Positions 18,001 to 27,043 of a stretch of DNA of 40,348 bases are shown here, piece by piece. Source of the DNA: Bdellovibrio sp. (GTDB lineage: Bacteria > Myxococcota > SpSt-1050); assembly GCA_020725805.1 (NCBI GenBank), contig DYEF01000065.1, positions 1 to 40,348 of the forward strand. Direction: 5' to 3'. The notes beneath the pieces were generated by a model, which saw only the letters and a program-made list of their open reading frames with translations, was not told the origin of the DNA and did not search any database. How positions within the stretch are numbered: position 1 is the first letter of the stretch; every line of letters starts with the position of its first letter. The position numbers and the translations under genes were made by a program.

Positions 18001-19122
18001 TTATTGACAAATACATTGCTTATACTGAGTATCACAGGATTTTCCAAAGCAATCCTCAGGGGTATAACACTCTACTCCGCAGGTGCCTCCCTTAAATGGA
18101 TTCATAGGGTCAATAGGTTGACATATTAAAGGGGATGGGCAGTTACTTAATGTTACTGAACAGCTCTTGCAAAAATCAGGATTAACGGGTTGACAGCTTG
18201 CGGGATTTGTCTTGCTATTACAGAATTCTTTAGTGTAATCACAGCTTCCATTACATGCATCCTGAATCTTCTGGCAGGTTTTTGATACAATTTCACAAAA
18301 ATACCCTTTTGTCATATCACACTGCTGATTACTGATACACTCAACACATTCAAATGAATCCCCGATATCGCAAAACTTTTTTACCGGATTATTCGAACAC
18401 TCTTGATCGGAATGACAAATCTTTACTACCTTCTTACATATCTTATTCCCTTTATCACAATACTGGTCTTCACAACAATCTTTGTCAACAAGACATCCAG
18501 ATACACAACTTGGCGAATCATCAATAATTTCACAATAAGTTCCGCAGATGCAAACGAAATTGCTGCAGCCCGAACCTAAGTCACTTAAAACATCAGTTAA
18601 AATATCAAAATGCTGAATATCTCCGCTTATAATATCTTCCAAAATATCCTTTACATCCTCAGTTCGGATTTCTACAATATCATTTAATTCAACTCTATTC
18701 TCACACCCGTTCTGCCAGTTTTTATCTTCATTAATATAACCACTCACACATTCACACTTGCCGTTTTTGCAGAGTGAATTCTCTCCGCAATAATCCAGAC
18801 AATTCCCACAATGGAATTTATTGCTTAGAATCTCAGTCTCACAGCCGTTTGCCCAATTGTTATCACAATTTGCATAACCATACATACAGACACATCCGCC
18901 GTTTACACATTTTGCAGAGTTCCCGCAATCGACATTGCACAAAGTTTCGGCATCTTCCTCCTCTTCTTCCATCTTCTGACATACGAAATTTTCATCACAG
19001 AAAAAGCCCTTAAGACAGGTACCGTTTTCGAAACATGGTTCACCCTCCCCACCCATTTTTGCCTTTTCAACACAACCGAGCGGTAGCACCAAAAAAAAGA
19101 ATAATATTATTGCCCTTTTCAT
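18001..19122 (-). CDS. Cysteine-rich lipoprotein, B-type (copy 1)
   Basis: A 373-aa secreted protein, very rich in cysteine. The signal peptide ends in LPLGC (Cys17). The mature protein has a short C-rich start, an acidic Glu/Asp run near 51-58, then two NGCE repeats (GYANCDNNWANGCE and NWQNGCE) like those of the A-type gene that follows. An acidic Asp/Ile-rich linker comes next, then small cysteine modules with CSNFVCICGTYCE that align with CADYICLCGSIC in the gene at 21230-22381. It ends QCICQ. A GGAGGG ribosome binding site supports the start. It lies 18 bases after the gene at 19141-19977 and 17 bases before the A-type gene. Confidence 0.88.
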   Translation of the reverse strand: MKRAIILFFFLVLPLGCVEKAKMGGEGEPCFENGTCLKGFFCDENFVCQKMEEEEEDAETLCNVDCGNSAKCVNGGCVCMYGYANCDNNWANGCETEILSNKFHCGNCLDYCGENSLCKNGKCECVSGYINEDKNWQNGCENRVELNDIVEIRTEDVKDILEDIISGDIQHFDILTDVLSDLGSGCSNFVCICGTYCEIIDDSPSCVSGCLVDKDCCEDQYCDKGNKICKKVVKICHSDQECSNNPVKKFCDIGDSFECVECISNQQCDMTKGYFCEIVSKTCQKIQDACNGSCDYTKEFCNSKTNPASCQPVNPDFCKSCSVTLSNCPSPLICQPIDPMNPFKGGTCGVECYTPEDCFGKSCDTQYKQCICQ

Positions 19123-19140
19123 ACAACACCCTCCTGAAAA

Positions 19141-19977
19141 CTACTCTCTGCTATCAAAATCCATATAAAACATTACGCCGGAGGCAATAAGAAGTCCACC
19201 CCCCAGAATATAAGATGTCAGTGCAAGGGTATTATAAAAACCAACCCTATTACTCCAGTAATCCGGATTTTCACCAAGCTTGAAATTTTCATTGGCAACA
19301 TATGCATTATATGTAAATAATCCCCCTAAACTCATTACGGCCACCCCGCCACCCAGCAACAAATAATTAACTATATTACTCTTCCTGTTTTCCCTACCTT
19401 CCTTCTTCTGTAGAGTAATCCCTGCATCAGATTTTAAGTCGGATATTCTGGTTTCAGTTTTTTCTGCCATTTTCACCGGCTTATGGAGTATAGCAAATTT
19501 ATTAAACGTTTCTATAAACTTCCCGATTATCTCAGATATGCTTTTTTGCGTCATAATTGACTCTCTAAACACCAGTTTGTTCTGTCTGATATCCAGAATA
19601 TTCAGTATTGCCGTATAATTCTCTCCGATTATGGCCGCAGAACCGGACACTAAATAATCCACATCCGTTGCTTTTGAAAATAATAACAGACATTCATCAG
19701 TATTCTGACAACCTGCAATACCTCGCTTTTCAAGTTCTGTTTTCAGTGTCGAATCATTTATTCGAATAATGCTAAATGATTGATTGTTAATAATCTCAGT
19801 GGACAAAACATCTGTAAGTATATTGGCTATATCGCCTGAACTACTATTTTCAGGCCTGACTTCATAGAACAGAATCATAATCTTTTTATCTACCGGCTTC
19901 TTTTCTTCAGGAGTCAAAACTTCGGCATACAGATAATCTGCACAAATAAAAACAAGAAGGTATATCAATTTTCCCAT
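19141..19977 (-). CDS. Exported TolB-N/CsgG-like domain protein with two C-terminal membrane helices
   Basis: A 278-aa protein with a signal peptide (about 1-18). Residues about 32-145 resemble the TolB N-terminal/CsgG/LpoB-like fold used by many periplasmic Myxococcota proteins: KIMILFYEVRP, a helix ILTDVLSTEII, FSIIRINDS, then VDYLVSGSA and ILDIRQNKLVF. Two hydrophobic helices follow (about 204-226 and 250-272). The family call is by pattern only. It is the first gene of the unit with the B-type and A-type lipoproteins and has a strong promoter; its site between the two lipoprotein pairs suggests an envelope role with them. Confidence 0.75.
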   Translation of the reverse strand: MGKLIYLLVFICADYLYAEVLTPEEKKPVDKKIMILFYEVRPENSSSGDIANILTDVLSTEIINNQSFSIIRINDSTLKTELEKRGIAGCQNTDECLLLFSKATDVDYLVSGSAAIIGENYTAILNILDIRQNKLVFRESIMTQKSISEIIGKFIETFNKFAILHKPVKMAEKTETRISDLKSDAGITLQKKEGRENRKSNIVNYLLLGGGVAVMSLGGLFTYNAYVANENFKLGENPDYWSNRVGFYNTLALTSYILGGGLLIASGVMFYMDFDSRE

Positions 19978-20002
19978 AAATTAAGACCTCTGAATGATTA
20001 TA

Positions 20003-20031
20003 TTTATAAACAAAATTACCTGAATTGTCAA
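20003..20031 (-). promoter_or_regulatory. Promoter of the 19977-16832 lipoprotein operon
   Basis: A perfect TTGACA (20031 to 20026) and TATAAA (20008 to 20003) stand 17 bp apart on the minus strand. The predicted start is about 19 bases before the ATG at 19977, and GAGG serves as ribosome binding site. Confidence 0.7.
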
Positions 20032-20077
20032 AACATTACAACCCGGCTCAAAATAACAAATCTTACATAAAATAAAA

Positions 20078-20104
20078 AAGCCTTCTGAATTTATCAGAAG
20101 GCTT
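20078..20104 (-). terminator. Intrinsic terminator after the A-prime gene
   Basis: A perfect 11-bp stem (AAGCCTTCTGA / TCAGAAGGCTT) with a 5-base loop begins 26 bases past the stop at 20130. On the minus strand it runs into TTTTATTTTATG. This is the clearest rho-independent terminator in the window, and it separates the two lipoprotein operons. Confidence 0.9.
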
Positions 20105-20129
20105 ATAATCAGATTATGCTATTAAAACT

Positions 20130-21209
20130 TTACTGTACACTCATACAGGAGCAGAGGGTTCCTCCGCCAGCCAGACACATAATTGCGGGTGCTTCGCAAT
20201 CTTCTTTAGCTGCGCAGGCGTGCGTGCACCCCTTATAGGTCGCACCACTTAGAGGATTGGTAAACTCATAACAGGTAAATCCGTTTGTAGTATCACAGTC
20301 AGAATCATCGTTACAGGCATTGCACATTACACCTGTTCCGCCACCGCAGGGGGATTTGCACTGGCAGTTTCCGCCGACGCATTGACCACAACCTGCTCCG
20401 CACTGCGGGTCACACTCAGTATCTGTCTGACAACCCTGTGGCATACAAACATTATTATTGCAGACATAAGATGAATCCCTGCACCAGTCCTTACACTCCT
20501 GATCAGTTGAGCAGACATCCGAGCAGGTATGTGCCTGCTGGCATTCGTAGTTTACACAGTTGTTTGACGGGCAGTCGGAGTTCTGGCAGCATTTATTGGG
20601 GGCCAGTACACAATTACCATCCTTACATACCTGACAGTTCGGGTCGCAGGCAGGATTACAGACCGGCGGCTCAATGCACAAAAATGTCTTGCCGATATCA
20701 CACTTAGTCTTGCCGTCTGTCCTGTTCTTGCAGTCATCATCACTTGCACACTCCTCACATCTGCTCTCAAAGGAGTTGCAGTGCCATCCACAGGGACAAT
20801 CATTATCATTATTGCAGTTTCCGTAATCTATACAATAGCCGTTTTTACAGATCTTATTAGGTTTGCACCTTTCAGAACAGTTATCGGTGCAATCTGTTCC
20901 TCCCTCATCAGGCAACAACTCCTCGCCCGCATCGACCGATTCGGTCTTACAGGTATATGTAACAAGGTCACACTTATTCCCTTTTTTCTTATCGATACAA
21001 TCTTTGTCTTTCAGACATTCGGGAACTTTGCAGACAGAACTAACACACTTCTCGCCGGCTGACTTGTTGCAGTCATTATCTGACTTACAGATATTGCTCT
21101 TTGCATCCTTACTGGTACCGGCATCGGCATCGTTTGCAGGATTATCATTACATACAAATACAAACAGCGTCGAAAACATCACAAAGAAAACAAACAAAAA
21201 CTTTTTCAT
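20130..21209 (-). CDS. Cysteine-rich lipoprotein, A-type (copy 2, A-prime)
   Basis: A 359-aa secreted protein with 57 cysteines. The hydrophobic N-terminus ends in FVFVC, a lipobox with an unusual Val before Cys20. Residues about 40-95 carry DxDC-type repeats (CKSDNDC, CLKDKDC), not the NGCE repeats of copy 1. From about residue 106 (CTDNCSERC) to the end it is nearly the same as the protein at 16832-17983, including CPCGWHCN, CNPACDPNCQVC and FTNPLSGA. It ends LCSCMSVQ. A GGAGG site precedes the ATG. It follows the B-type gene by 20 bases and is followed by a strong terminator. Confidence 0.88.
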   Translation of the reverse strand: MKKFLFVFFVMFSTLFVFVCNDNPANDADAGTSKDAKSNICKSDNDCNKSAGEKCVSSVCKVPECLKDKDCIDKKKGNKCDLVTYTCKTESVDAGEELLPDEGGTDCTDNCSERCKPNKICKNGYCIDYGNCNNDNDCPCGWHCNSFESRCEECASDDDCKNRTDGKTKCDIGKTFLCIEPPVCNPACDPNCQVCKDGNCVLAPNKCCQNSDCPSNNCVNYECQQAHTCSDVCSTDQECKDWCRDSSYVCNNNVCMPQGCQTDTECDPQCGAGCGQCVGGNCQCKSPCGGGTGVMCNACNDDSDCDTTNGFTCYEFTNPLSGATYKGCTHACAAKEDCEAPAIMCLAGGGTLCSCMSVQ

Positions 21210-21229
21210 AAAATATCCTCCTTGTTAAC

Positions 21230-22381
21230 TTATGGACAGGAACACCAGCCAAACATATTGCAGGTGTACCCGAAACATTCACTGTCATCATTGCATTGTT
21301 TGGTACATTTTTTTGTTGTCAGACCACAGGTAAGACTGCTCAGGACACAGACAGGGTCAAGCACCTGAGAACAGGCAGCACACCAGTTTGAAGGTATATC
21401 CTCACATTGTTTTTTTACAGGATTACACCACTGGGTCCCCTGATTGCAGGTCCCGTAACACTCATCCACCTTATATTTGCACATATGACTTCCGTCACAA
21501 TAGTAATTGGACTGACAGTGGAGGTCATTCGTACATTCATAACAAATCCCTGAAATTGCCTCACAGTGCGGTTTTGAGCCATCTTTACAGTCCGAATCAT
21601 CAGAGCAGCTCGTCTTTTCACACTTTCCTGACTTACATACCGTATTTGCGCAGCAATCTGTATCCTTCTTGCAACCGGCGACACAGTTCGGATTACCGCC
21701 TTCAACAACACATATCGAGCCACACAGACATATATAATCGGCACAGGGGTCTGTTATTACATCAGGCTGGATATCCTGAATTATATCCGCACCTGTATCC
21801 GACGGTGTATCAGCCGGAGCATCTTCTATATCCACAATATCATATCCGGCATCGGCAACTTCACAGACATTGGTAGCAGGATTGCACTCACCGATCTTGC
21901 AGTGCTGATTTTCATAACACTCAACACATATACCTTTCTCCGGATGACAGTTTGGAATATTAAGAGGACAATCCAGATTTTTTTTGCAAAGAACAGATGC
22001 ATCATCACTTATATCTGTCTGGTCCGAAAGACCGGTATCGGAGGCATCGGAATAAATATCTTCCTCAGTTGTCTCCGTAATAATATCCTTTATGCATTCG
22101 TAGCAGCTGCCATTCAATACATTGCAGCACCTGTTATCTCCGCAGTCCTCATCCTTCTGACAAAACGTATTCTGGCAGCGACAGACTCCCTGCTGGCATT
22201 TTCCGTCGAAACAGTCTGTATCCTCTCTGCACATAATACCATCCTTACAGGATGTTACCTTACCGGAATCCTTTACAATATTTATATCCTGAGGCAACTC
22301 GGATTTCTCCTCGCATCCAAATAAAAAGGATAAAAGGATAATGGGTACAAAAGTCAAAACTGACTTATTTAAGATATACAT
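21230..22381 (-). CDS. Cysteine-rich lipoprotein, B-type (copy 2, B-prime)
   Basis: A 383-aa secreted protein. The signal peptide ends in FLFGC (Cys23). Two stretches of DxDC-type cysteine repeats (CREDTDC, CQKDEDC, later CKKNLDC) are split by acidic Asp/Thr/Ser linkers. The second half (from about CADYICLCGSIC) aligns with the B-type protein at 18001-19122. It ends WCSCP. There is no ribosome binding site: a perfect promoter lies so close that the message should begin at the ATG itself. It is the first gene of a two-gene unit with the A-prime gene. Confidence 0.87.
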   Translation of the reverse strand: MYILNKSVLTFVPIILLSFLFGCEEKSELPQDINIVKDSGKVTSCKDGIMCREDTDCFDGKCQQGVCRCQNTFCQKDEDCGDNRCCNVLNGSCYECIKDIITETTEEDIYSDASDTGLSDQTDISDDASVLCKKNLDCPLNIPNCHPEKGICVECYENQHCKIGECNPATNVCEVADAGYDIVDIEDAPADTPSDTGADIIQDIQPDVITDPCADYICLCGSICVVEGGNPNCVAGCKKDTDCCANTVCKSGKCEKTSCSDDSDCKDGSKPHCEAISGICYECTNDLHCQSNYYCDGSHMCKYKVDECYGTCNQGTQWCNPVKKQCEDIPSNWCAACSQVLDPVCVLSSLTCGLTTKKCTKQCNDDSECFGYTCNMFGWCSCP

Positions 22382-22387
22382 ACTATT

Positions 22388-22416
22388 ATTATACTAAAAT
22401 CGGAATTTGGTGTCAA
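22388..22416 (-). promoter_or_regulatory. Perfect consensus promoter giving a leaderless message
   Basis: On the minus strand TTGACA (22416 to 22411), a 17-bp spacer and TATAAT (22393 to 22388) match the sigma-70 consensus at all 12 bases. Only six bases (AATAGT) separate the -10 from the ATG at 22381, so transcription should start at or next to the first base of the start codon. No ribosome binding site is present. Confidence 0.75.
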
Positions 22417-22430
22417 ACAATTAAAGTCCG

Positions 22431-23243
22431 TCATAATAAATATCTGGCAGTGTTTTCAATCACATCTTTCATAAAAAGAAGCCCCTTAGAGGCAGTCAAT
22501 CCATCGGCTATCCTCTCATCAAATGTAATTCTGATTGGCATAACTGTTTTAATAGCTATCTGGCCTTCGTTGGTCACAATAGGTTTCTTATATATCTTCC
22601 CTATGTTGATAAAGAACGGGCAATTGCCATATTCGTACAGGTGATGAAAGACTGCATCTATTCCTATTGAACCTAAATTAGTCACAAATACACTTGAAAA
22701 AAACGGGTCCTCTTCTGTAAAGGAGGCAGGGAGAAGCCCGAAGAAATCAAGTAAATATATAAATCTGACTGCTGCCATCAGTACAAGCCGCGGTATCTTC
22801 GAAAAAATACCTGACTTCTTATCTGCATCGAGACTGCCGCCGGATTTTGCATTTTTAATGGCACTACTGACTATCCCGACAAACTCATCAAAGTTCAGGT
22901 CTGCCGAAAATCTCAGCTTTACTTCTCTCATAGGGCTCTCTGCCGTCTTTTCAGGTTTCATCGAAAAGGCTATACTCATCTCTTCTCTCTGATAAATCCT
23001 TCTGCCCCTGACATATCTGTTCAGCTCCGGGTGTTTTACAAGTCCCTTCAGTATAGAGTAGAGAAATATATAGAAAACAGTTATTTTTACAGGTGATTTT
23101 CTGTTATAATCCTCGATAAACCTGAGTGTATCGCCTACATCTGCCTCGATTTCAAGAAAGACCGCCGCATCAGACCTCTTTGGCATTATGTACGGCATCA
23201 GAACTCTGTAAGGAGGCACCTTGACTCTTTTATCTCTTGTCAA
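22431..23243 (-). CDS. Stand-alone 2-oxoacid dehydrogenase E2-type acyltransferase fold
   Basis: A 270-aa protein resembling the catalytic domain of dihydrolipoamide acyltransferases (CAT-like fold), without lipoyl or E1/E3-binding domains. FFSSVFVTNLGSIGID near 181-196 and the end region ITFDERIADG at 239-248 match the family. At the catalytic HxxxDG motif the His is replaced by Glu243, while Asp247 and Gly248 remain, so classical acyl transfer is doubtful. The start is a TTG at 23243 with GAGG eight bases upstream; the next ATG is 15 codons in and has no such site. It follows hutU by 10 bases, so the pair is probably one transcript. Confidence 0.8.
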   Translation of the reverse strand: MTRDKRVKVPPYRVLMPYIMPKRSDAAVFLEIEADVGDTLRFIEDYNRKSPVKITVFYIFLYSILKGLVKHPELNRYVRGRRIYQREEMSIAFSMKPEKTAESPMREVKLRFSADLNFDEFVGIVSSAIKNAKSGGSLDADKKSGIFSKIPRLVLMAAVRFIYLLDFFGLLPASFTEEDPFFSSVFVTNLGSIGIDAVFHHLYEYGNCPFFINIGKIYKKPIVTNEGQIAIKTVMPIRITFDERIADGLTASKGLLFMKDVIENTARYLL

Positions 23244-23253
23244 AACCCGTTCC

Positions 23254-24903
23254 TCATTTTAAGTGAGGTATTTTTATTTTATGCTTCTTTGCCATTTTTA
23301 TGGCTATATCATAACCGGCATCAGCGTGTCTTAATACTCCCATAGCAGGGTCAGAATTGAGAACCCTTGAGAGCCTTTGGGATGCATCCTTTGTCCCGTC
23401 TGCTACTATAACCATACCTGCGTGCAGTGAATAACCTATTCCAACACCGCCACCGTGGTGAAACGAGACCCAGCTTGCACCATTTACGGCATTAATAAGG
23501 GCGTTCAGAATCGGCCAGTCTGCGATAGCATCTGAACCGTCTCTCATCGATTCTGTCTCCCTGTTGGGAGATGCAACAGAACCACAGTCAAGATGATCTC
23601 TTCCGATGACAATAGGGGCCTTTACCTTCCCTTTTTTTACAAGGTCATTAAAAATCAGACCTATTTTCTCCCTCTCACCATATCCGAGCCAGCATATTCT
23701 CGCCGGAAGTCCCTGAAAATGTACTTTTTTCTGTGCCATATTCAGCCATCTCTTAACATTCTCATTTTCGGGTAATGCCTTCTTAACTGCCTCATCGGTC
23801 ACATATATATCATTCCTGTCGCCGGAGAGGGCTACCCATCTGAACGGACCCTTCCCCTCGCAGAAAAGCGGTCTTATATACGCAGGGACAAATCCCGGAA
23901 AATCAAAGGCGTTCTCAACTCCGCCCTCTCTGGCCATTGCCCTGATGTTGTTGCCATAATCAAATACATAGGAACCTTTTTTCTGCAGGTCCAGCATAGC
24001 CTGTACGTGTATTGCAATTGACTCAATAGCCCTCTTTCTGTACTCAGAGGGATTAATCTTTCTCAATCTGGACGCCTCATCAAGCGATAGACCCTTCGGG
24101 ATATATCCGTTTATTACATCGTGAGCACTCGTCTGGTCTGTAACAAGGTCCGGAATAATACCGCGTCTGACAAATTCCGGAAATATATCCGCTGCGTTTC
24201 CAAGCAGGCCTATAGACAAAGGTTCCCTTCTGTTCATTGCATCCTTTGCAAGTTTTACTGCCTCATCGAGACTTTCAGCTGATTTGTCCAGATATCCGGT
24301 TTCGAGCCTTCTCTTTATCCTGTGAGGGTCCACTTCAACACAGATTGCCACACCGTTATTCATTGTTACGGCAAGCGGCTGGGCACCTCCCATACCTCCG
24401 AGACCGGCTGTAAGGACGAGCCTGCCTGAGAGGTCAGAATTAAAGTGCGTCTTTGCGGCGGCGGCAAAAGTCTCATAGGTACCCTGCAGAATCCCCTGCG
24501 TCCCGATATATATCCAGCTTCCGGCAGTCATCTGTCCGTACATAATCAGCCCCTTTTTATCCAGCTCCCAGAAGTAATCCCAGCTTGCCCATTTTGGGAC
24601 GAGATTTGAGTTTGCAATAATCACCCTCGGTGCATCCTTATGAGAGCGAAGCACACCAACTGCCTTCCCCGACTGAACGAGCATCGTTTCATCATCATTA
24701 AGTCTTTTCAGGGTCTTAACAATCCTGTCGAATGCCTCCCAGTTTCTGGCTGCCTTGCCGAATCCCCCGTAGACTATCAGGTCCTGAGGTCTCTCGGCTA
24801 CATCAGGGTCCAGATTATTCATAAGCATCCTGAGTGCCGCTTCCTGAATCCAGCCCTTCGTCTGAAGCCTACTCCCGCGGGGTGCTCTGATTATCCTGTT
24901 CAT
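23254..24903 (-). CDS. hutU: Urocanate hydratase
   Basis: A 549-aa NAD-dependent enzyme that adds water to urocanate to give imidazolonepropionate, the second step of histidine breakdown. Conserved stretches include [10 protein letters not shown] at 45-54, [18 protein letters not shown] at 121-138, the NAD-binding glycine motif [10 protein letters not shown] near 167-176, and the [10 protein letters not shown] region with the active-site cysteine. Length and motifs are normal. GGAGG precedes the ATG by four bases. No hutH, hutI or hutG lies in this window; the neighbours are a sensor kinase upstream and the E2-like gene downstream. Confidence 0.97.
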   Translation of the reverse strand: MNRIIRAPRGSRLQTKGWIQEAALRMLMNNLDPDVAERPQDLIVYGGFGKAARNWEAFDRIVKTLKRLNDDETMLVQSGKAVGVLRSHKDAPRVIIANSNLVPKWASWDYFWELDKKGLIMYGQMTAGSWIYIGTQGILQGTYETFAAAAKTHFNSDLSGRLVLTAGLGGMGGAQPLAVTMNNGVAICVEVDPHRIKRRLETGYLDKSAESLDEAVKLAKDAMNRREPLSIGLLGNAADIFPEFVRRGIIPDLVTDQTSAHDVINGYIPKGLSLDEASRLRKINPSEYRKRAIESIAIHVQAMLDLQKKGSYVFDYGNNIRAMAREGGVENAFDFPGFVPAYIRPLFCEGKGPFRWVALSGDRNDIYVTDEAVKKALPENENVKRWLNMAQKKVHFQGLPARICWLGYGEREKIGLIFNDLVKKGKVKAPIVIGRDHLDCGSVASPNRETESMRDGSDAIADWPILNALINAVNGASWVSFHHGGGVGIGYSLHAGMVIVADGTKDASQRLSRVLNSDPAMGVLRHADAGYDIAIKMAKKHKIKIPHLK

Positions 24904-24974
24904 ATATCCTCCCTTAAATTAATCCTGATTTTTGTATATATCTGAAAAGCAAAACATCTGAAGTCCTGATTGAA

Positions 24975-26330
24975 TTAAACCGGGAGAAGAAGTGTAACCT
25001 TTGTACCAATGCCTACCTGACTCTCGATTTTAAGCTCTCCTCCCATAGCTTCTGCATAACCCTTGGCAATCTTTAACCCCAGACCCATACCTCCCTTTTC
25101 TCTCGTATCCATATTTGAAACGGCCTGATAAAAAGGCTCGAAGACCATATGTATCTTATCCTCATCAATCCCGCATCCTGTATCCTCGATTGTAATGGCT
25201 ATATATTTTTTGGGGGTTATACCGAATCTCTCTGCTGACATTTCAGGACTTATAGTCTTTTCGGAGAGAAATACCGCAACGGAGCCCCCTTCTGATGTAA
25301 ATTTTATTGAATTATCAAGGAGTTTTGAAATAACTGTCTTCAGTTTCTCCTCATCATACTGATACAGAGAATTCTCCACATAAGGGGTAAAACTGACTCT
25401 TAAGGCCTTTTTTTCAATAGCGTTGTAATACGAATTAATAATATTTTTCAGATCTTCAACAATATCTCTGTTCTCTTTTTTAACCTCGATAGTGCCAGAC
25501 TCTATAGAACTCAGAATCAGGATATCATTGATAATCCTCAGAAGCTCCGTTCCTTTCTGGTTGATAGTCGAGGCATATTCCCTTACTTCACTGTTATCAG
25601 AACATTCCTTACCGAGCATCTCAGAAAAACCTATAATAGAAGTCAGGGGAGTTCTCAGCTCATGGGTAATTGTCTTGATAAATGCCGTTTTATATTTTGA
25701 TACCGATTCCACCTCGTTCAGCATTTCGTTCAGTCTGTTATTTAATATCTCTATTTCGGCATAATTCTCCTTTTCTGCCTCCAGATGCATTTTTGATGTC
25801 AGATACATCTTATAGGATGAATACAGAAAAGCCGTCAGCAGTTGCTTGATATCTTTCATAAGCTGAGAGGCTTCCTGATTTGACATAATCCTGAATCCGT
25901 TAAGAGAACTGCGTATCTCATCCTCGCTGTCAATAAATTTTCTGACGGACTGCTCGGTCCTTTCCCTGTTTTCGGCACTAATGTAAGGACCGAGAATCAG
26001 ATATCCGACCACATCCGTTTCATAATCGAGAGGAGACAGGAGATATGAGAAACCTGTCTCACAATCCACTCTCTTCATACCAACCGAAGGCAGATTGTTC
26101 AATAATCCCTTTCGGGTCTTTTCACAGACCTCCTTAAATACCTTATCATTGGTTCTGCAGATATTTTGTGCTGGAAGTCTTATTTCTGAATATTTCTTCT
26201 TTGATGTATCGAAAAGCGAAAGCTCTACCCTTACTATATTCCCGATTGCCCCGAACAATTCCTTGACTGTATCTCTGTCAAGAAGCTTGTTAAGTCCTAT
26301 CTCCGAAATACTGTAAATATCAAAATCCAT
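24975..26330 (-). CDS. Soluble sensor histidine kinase with PocR-like N-terminal domain
   Basis: A 451-aa kinase with no membrane helix, so it probably senses a cytoplasmic signal. Residues about 15-170 resemble the PocR ligand-binding domain (Cys90 in DCETGFSYLLSPL, then VVGYLILGPY). A coiled coil (about 178-210) leads to the HisKA helix with His223 in THELRTPLTSIIGF. The ATPase region has the N box LLDNSIKF (Asn340), G1 DTGCGI at 383-388, F box VFEPFYQA and G2 GMGLGL at 414-419. All needed residues are present. No response regulator is adjacent. It starts five bases after the MglA-like GTPase gene. Confidence 0.92.
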   Translation of the reverse strand: MDFDIYSISEIGLNKLLDRDTVKELFGAIGNIVRVELSLFDTSKKKYSEIRLPAQNICRTNDKVFKEVCEKTRKGLLNNLPSVGMKRVDCETGFSYLLSPLDYETDVVGYLILGPYISAENRERTEQSVRKFIDSEDEIRSSLNGFRIMSNQEASQLMKDIKQLLTAFLYSSYKMYLTSKMHLEAEKENYAEIEILNNRLNEMLNEVESVSKYKTAFIKTITHELRTPLTSIIGFSEMLGKECSDNSEVREYASTINQKGTELLRIINDILILSSIESGTIEVKKENRDIVEDLKNIINSYYNAIEKKALRVSFTPYVENSLYQYDEEKLKTVISKLLDNSIKFTSEGGSVAVFLSEKTISPEMSAERFGITPKKYIAITIEDTGCGIDEDKIHMVFEPFYQAVSNMDTREKGGMGLGLKIAKGYAEAMGGELKIESQVGIGTKVTLLLPV

Positions 26331-26335
26331 CTTAT

Positions 26336-27025
26336 TTACGCCTTTGGTTTGATGTCCAGTTTGCCAACGAGAGACAGGTCGATATGCTTGTAGATATTCT
26401 CCAGAAATTCAGTCTGTGAAATCTTGAATTTGGTTTCAAAATTGTGTCTTTCGCAGAGATATCTGTGAGTCAGGGATAGTAATCCGAACAGAGTCTCAAT
26501 AACTCCGAATCCCTTTATAGCCACCGCCTTGAAGACAGGCTCCCTCCCCTTTCTGGCAATCATATCTATTTCGGCATCACTCTTGATATTCGGCAGATCC
26601 CTCTTATTGAACTGGATTACAACAGGTATCTCGTCGGGATTCAATCCGTTTGCCTTCATATTATCCATAAGGTTATTCCACGATTCGTTATTGGCATCAT
26701 TTAATGAAATCTGCGAATCTGCAATAAAGGCAACAGCATCGGCTCCCGCGAGCACAAGTTTACGGGTGGAATTGTGTATCACCTGTCCCGGTACGGTAAA
26801 GAGTTTTAGTTTTACCTTTATTCCGGAAGATGTACTGAAGAAGACCGGCAGAAGGTCGAAAAAGAGGGTTCTGTCATCCCTCGTATCAAGGGTCATCAGT
26901 CTCCCTCTTCCTTCCTGCCGTATCATCTGATGAATCGCCTGTAAATTTGTTGTCTTTCCTGAAAGTGCAGGTCCGTAATATACAATCTTCAGTGTTACTT
27001 CTTTTTGAGCAATATTGAACTGCAA
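26336..27025 (-). CDS. MglA-like small GTPase
   Basis: A 229-aa Ras-like GTPase of the bacterial MglA type, which in Myxococcus sets cell polarity and motility. The nucleotide motifs are GPALSGKTT (P-loop, about 18-26), TLDTRDDRTLFFDLLP (the MglA switch I region, where Ras has a single Thr), TVPGQ at 77-81 (switch II, Pro in place of Asp) and NKRD at 140-143. The C-terminus extends to about 30 residues beyond the core. No MglB/roadblock gene is next to it, so the partner is not visible. The histidine kinase gene follows after five bases, which suggests linked signalling. Confidence 0.92.
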   Translation of the reverse strand: MQFNIAQKEVTLKIVYYGPALSGKTTNLQAIHQMIRQEGRGRLMTLDTRDDRTLFFDLLPVFFSTSSGIKVKLKLFTVPGQVIHNSTRKLVLAGADAVAFIADSQISLNDANNESWNNLMDNMKANGLNPDEIPVVIQFNKRDLPNIKSDAEIDMIARKGREPVFKAVAIKGFGVIETLFGLLSLTHRYLCERHNFETKFKISQTEFLENIYKHIDLSLVGKLDIKPKA

Positions 27026-27043
27026 ATTAACTCCTCCTCTGCT

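Noticed and set aside
16832-22381. Cysteine-rich stretch as a low-complexity or tandem-repeat DNA artefact
   Set aside because: The four genes have distinct signal peptides, ribosome binding sites, promoters and a perfect terminator, and the copies differ by scattered substitutions that keep the cysteines.
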